A stretch of 6,906 bases of DNA. Origin: Fibrobacteraceae bacterium (GTDB taxonomy: Bacteria; Fibrobacterota; Fibrobacteria; Fibrobacterales; Fibrobacteraceae). Location of the stretch: NCBI GenBank assembly GCA_021443045.1, contig JABUUT010000004.1, positions 38,426-45,331 of the forward strand, given 5' to 3'. How positions within the stretch are numbered: position 1 is the first letter of the stretch; each line of letters starts with the position of its first letter. The position numbers were made by a program, and so were the translations under genes. Below are positions 5,026 to 6,906 of the stretch, one piece after another. The notes under the pieces were generated by a model. It was not told where the DNA came from and did no database searches. It saw only the letters and a list, made by a program, of their open reading frames with translations.

Positions 5026-6009
5026 AAGCCCCTTAAGCGAATAAATTGGATGGAAATCTCAGGCCTGTCGGTGGGAGTAATCTTCACTATTGCCATAATG
5101 ATATTCGCTTTTACCCTCTACGCCAAATTGTTTGCCTCAGGCATGTTCGTAGAAGAGTACACCCTCCACAGCAACTTTGAAAAGGCTCTGGGGCTTAGGC
5201 CAGGAACCCGCGTGCAAATTAGCGGCGTAGATGTGGGGCAAATTTCCAACATGGAAGTAACCTCTTCTGGCGTTCGCATGGAATTTACCATTCAACGAAA
5301 GTACCAGTCCTGGATTACCGACAGCGCCACCGTGTTTGCCATTCGCGACCAGAACGTGATTTCGGCCCGTGTGATAAATATCGAAATTCAGCAGGGCAAA
5401 GGCCACATTCTTGAAGATGGAGACTACCTGCCTCCCGGGAAGGCCCAAGATATTGAAACGGTGCTGGAAACAGCAAACCAGCTTCTTGCCCGCGTTAACG
5501 AGTTGATTGATGCCGCCGATACTTTGGTGGCCATGGCCATGGATACGGGAACTACCGTTGGTGCCCTCTTTGGTTCACGCCTGCTGTACGACAACCTGAA
5601 CCGTCAGTTGAACCGCCTGGATGACATTACCTACACAGGGAAAATGGCTCTGGGCAAGGCCGACGAACTTTTAGACACACTGAAACAGAACGTGCCTCCA
5701 TTGTTTAATCAAATGGATAGAATTGCAGATGATGTTTCTACCATGCTTACCGATTTAAAGCCCTTGCCAGGAAAAGTGGACAACATGTTTGGAAAGCTGG
5801 ACACCACCATGGTTAAAGTAGATGGTTTGGTTGACGGCATGGGCAACATGATGGGAGGCCTCCAAGACTTTATGGTAAGTACAGAAGCCACCTTGGAAAG
5901 CGCCGATGAACTGATGAGTGGCATATCCAACATGTGGATTATCCGTAGGTCTATACCGAAAAAAGATTCTGTGCCATTTGTAGTGGAGACGTTGTACGAT
6001 GAAGACTAA
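5023..6009 (+). CDS. MCE/MlaD-family lipid-transport substrate-binding protein
   Basis: A 328-residue protein anchored in the inner membrane by one N-terminal segment (about residues 13-36), with the rest in the periplasm. Residues about 44-140 form an MCE domain, recognised by LGLRPGTRVQISGVDVGQI (56-74) and the closing EDGDYLPPG. MCE proteins assemble as hexameric rings that, with an MlaE-type permease and MlaF-type ATPase, move phospholipids or other lipids between inner and outer membranes. Residues about 143-300 are a long heptad-rich helical region, as in MCE proteins that form a needle or neck, and the end (WIIRRSIPKKD) has the short basic/proline tail frequent in them. No permease or ATPase gene is in the window. 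The 3' end overlaps the next gene by 11 nt, implying translational coupling. The substrate is unknown, and the mla gene name is not applied because the cognate operon is not seen. Confidence 0.88.
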   Translation: MKPLKRINWMEISGLSVGVIFTIAIMIFAFTLYAKLFASGMFVEEYTLHSNFEKALGLRPGTRVQISGVDVGQISNMEVTSSGVRMEFTIQRKYQSWITDSATVFAIRDQNVISARVINIEIQQGKGHILEDGDYLPPGKAQDIETVLETANQLLARVNELIDAADTLVAMAMDTGTTVGALFGSRLLYDNLNRQLNRLDDITYTGKMALGKADELLDTLKQNVPPLFNQMDRIADDVSTMLTDLKPLPGKVDNMFGKLDTTMVKVDGLVDGMGNMMGGLQDFMVSTEATLESADELMSGISNMWIIRRSIPKKDSVPFVVETLYDED

Positions 6010-6787
6010 ACGTTTTCTGCTATCTTGCCTTTTTACCGCCAGTCTATTTACAGCCGTGGCCGAAGCTTCCGAGTCGGGAGCCCTCGCTTACCGTGCACAA
6101 AAATCTCTTGAAGCCGGAAAAATAGCCAAGAGCTACTCCCAGTTGGAGAGGGCCCTGCTAGCCAGCCGAAAAGAATCAGACCTGCTGTCTGAAAGCCGCA
6201 TTCTTATTTCCATGGCGCAAATCCGCACCATGAGCTTGGACCTTGATTTTGCCGACTCCCTGCTGTCGGTAGTTCGCCCAGGGGCCCTCGATAACGGCAC
6301 AAGTCTGTTACTTGAAAAATCAAAAGTGGCCTTGGCTAACGCCCGGGGGCTTTATGAGAATGGTGTAAAAGTTTGCCGCTCTATGGACAGCGACTCCCTT
6401 TCAAGGGCAGCCAAACCTCTGCAAGGCGCCATCTACTCAGAATGTGCCATGGCATACGCAGGTGGAGGAAAATCTGCTGATGCAGAAGAAGCCCTAAAAA
6501 TGGTGGGCAAAAAACTTTCTAAGGACGGCACCCTCTACACATTCACGGCCGCCCGAGTTTCACACTTGTTAAAGCAGCCCGAAGCCGATTCCCTTTACCG
6601 GGCGGCCGAAAAAATTTCCATTCAAAATAACAAGCCTTATACAACAGCAAGTATTCTATACTATCGAGGCTTGCTGCTAAAAAAAAGAAACCCCAACGAA
6701 GCCAGGGACTTGTTTCTTCGAAGTGAAAACGCCTTTGACCTAATGGGGCTTCCCAACAACAAAAAACGCAGCGAAAAAGAAAAATAA
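5999..6787 (+). CDS. Secreted helical-repeat (TPR-like) protein coupled to the MCE gene
   Basis: The family is not recognised. The 262-residue product starts with a Sec signal peptide: KTKR, a hydrophobic stretch (6-21) and probable cleavage after A21 or A23 (AVA-EA-S). C10 lies too early in the hydrophobic core, with a poor lipobox (LLSC), for a likely lipoprotein. The mature protein is almost all helix with alternating small and large residues (for example AYRAQKSLEAGKIAKSYSQL, ADAEEALKMVG, ADSLYRAAEKI, NEARDLFLRSENAF), which suits degenerate tetratricopeptide-like hairpins. The tail is very basic (KKRSEKEK). The ATG overlaps the end of the MCE gene by 11 nt, and GTGGAG lies about 10 nt upstream inside that gene. 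Its periplasmic location and coupling suggest a partner of the MCE protein, but it does not look like MlaC. The function is otherwise unknown. Confidence 0.75.
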   Translation: MKTKRFLLSCLFTASLFTAVAEASESGALAYRAQKSLEAGKIAKSYSQLERALLASRKESDLLSESRILISMAQIRTMSLDLDFADSLLSVVRPGALDNGTSLLLEKSKVALANARGLYENGVKVCRSMDSDSLSRAAKPLQGAIYSECAMAYAGGGKSADAEEALKMVGKKLSKDGTLYTFTAARVSHLLKQPEADSLYRAAEKISIQNNKPYTTASILYYRGLLLKKRNPNEARDLFLRSENAFDLMGLPNNKKRSEKEK

Positions 6788-6855
6788 AAGACTCATCTGG
6801 AAGAAGTCCGTGTTTTTACGAATGTGCCAAAAGTTTACTAGACATATGGGGGATT

Positions 6856-6876
6856 GTCATGGCGCTTCGCGCTGAC
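6856..6876 (+). repeat. Hairpin element (GTCA-GCGC-TTC-GCGC-TGAC)
   Basis: GTCA (6856-6859) and GCGC (6862-6865) pair with GCGC (6869-6872) and TGAC (6873-6876) around a TTC loop, with a 2-nt TG bulge on the left arm. It lies 69 nt after the stop of the helical-repeat gene. No T-run follows directly, so it is more likely a dispersed hairpin repeat than an intrinsic terminator. Its GTCA/TGAC ends recall those of the elements at 61-104 and 156-201. Confidence 0.5.
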
Positions 6877-6906
6877 TCTGGGCCTCAGCAATAAAAACAA
6901 GCAAGC

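Noticed and set aside
5531..5542. 12-bp palindrome CCATGGCCATGG within the MCE gene
   Set aside because: It encodes Ala-Met-Ala-Met in the helical region and arises from the repeated codon pair; no sign of a regulatory role.
5999..6070. Lipoprotein signal (LLSC at residues 7-10) in the helical-repeat protein
   Set aside because: The cysteine is too close to the N-terminus, with only three hydrophobic residues before it, and Leu at -2 is atypical. A signal-peptidase I site near A21-A23 fits better.
6790..6817. Possible terminator after the helical-repeat gene: GACT/AGTC followed by TTTTT
   Set aside because: The stem is only 4 bp with an 11-nt loop, and the T-run is separated by CGTG. Too weak to call.

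Overview
The window looks like chromosomal DNA of a Gram-negative bacterium, most probably a Fibrobacter-type organism (phylum Fibrobacterota). This is an inference. It rests on an MCE/MlaD protein and an exported protein with a Sec signal (both imply a periplasm and outer membrane), an NPCBM carbohydrate-binding domain, AT-rich intergenic DNA with TATATT-type -10 boxes, and hairpin-forming interspersed repeats of the GGATCCT...AGGATGAC kind. I could not run a database search to confirm the genus. No mobile element, CRISPR array, tRNA or rRNA is visible.

Layout. Positions 1-241 are non-coding and repeat-rich: a 21-nt-period direct repeat, two diverged copies of a roughly 45-nt hairpin element, and a small perfect palindrome. 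Positions 242-757 (minus) encode a compact FMN-dependent nitroreductase-family protein with a canonical Shine-Dalgarno. It is divergent from 885-2114 (plus), an M18 metallo-aminopeptidase (ApeB type) with its whole catalytic set. The peptidase converges, with only 3 nt between stop codons, on 2118-3878 (minus), a polytopic GT-C-fold glycosyltransferase carrying a C-terminal NPCBM domain. Divergent from that is 4037-4951 (plus), a GT2 polyprenyl-phosphate glycosyltransferase of the DPM1/GtrB/ArnC type. A 71-nt gap with a perfect 14-bp inverted repeat then leads to 5023-6009 (plus), an MCE/MlaD-like lipid-transport protein, which overlaps by 11 nt a secreted helical-repeat protein at 5999-6787. 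The last 119 nt are non-coding and hold another hairpin.

How the genes may work together. The divergent GT2 and GT-C enzymes suggest a two-step envelope glycosylation route: GT2 would load a sugar on a polyprenyl phosphate at the cytoplasmic face, and the GT-C enzyme would use such a lipid-linked sugar on the periplasmic side. The MCE protein and its coupled periplasmic partner suggest lipid movement between the membranes, so the right-hand 4.8 kb reads as an envelope-biogenesis neighbourhood. The nitroreductase and peptidase look like unrelated housekeeping genes.

The most notable signals are: (i) three genes whose TATATT/TATACA boxes lie only 6-8 nt from the ATG with no Shine-Dalgarno, which predicts leaderless mRNAs, against one gene with the box 36 nt away and a perfect Shine-Dalgarno; (ii) the GT-C/NPCBM fusion; (iii) the inverted repeats upstream of two of the putative leaderless promoters; and (iv) the MCE gene translationally coupled to an unrecognised periplasmic repeat protein.
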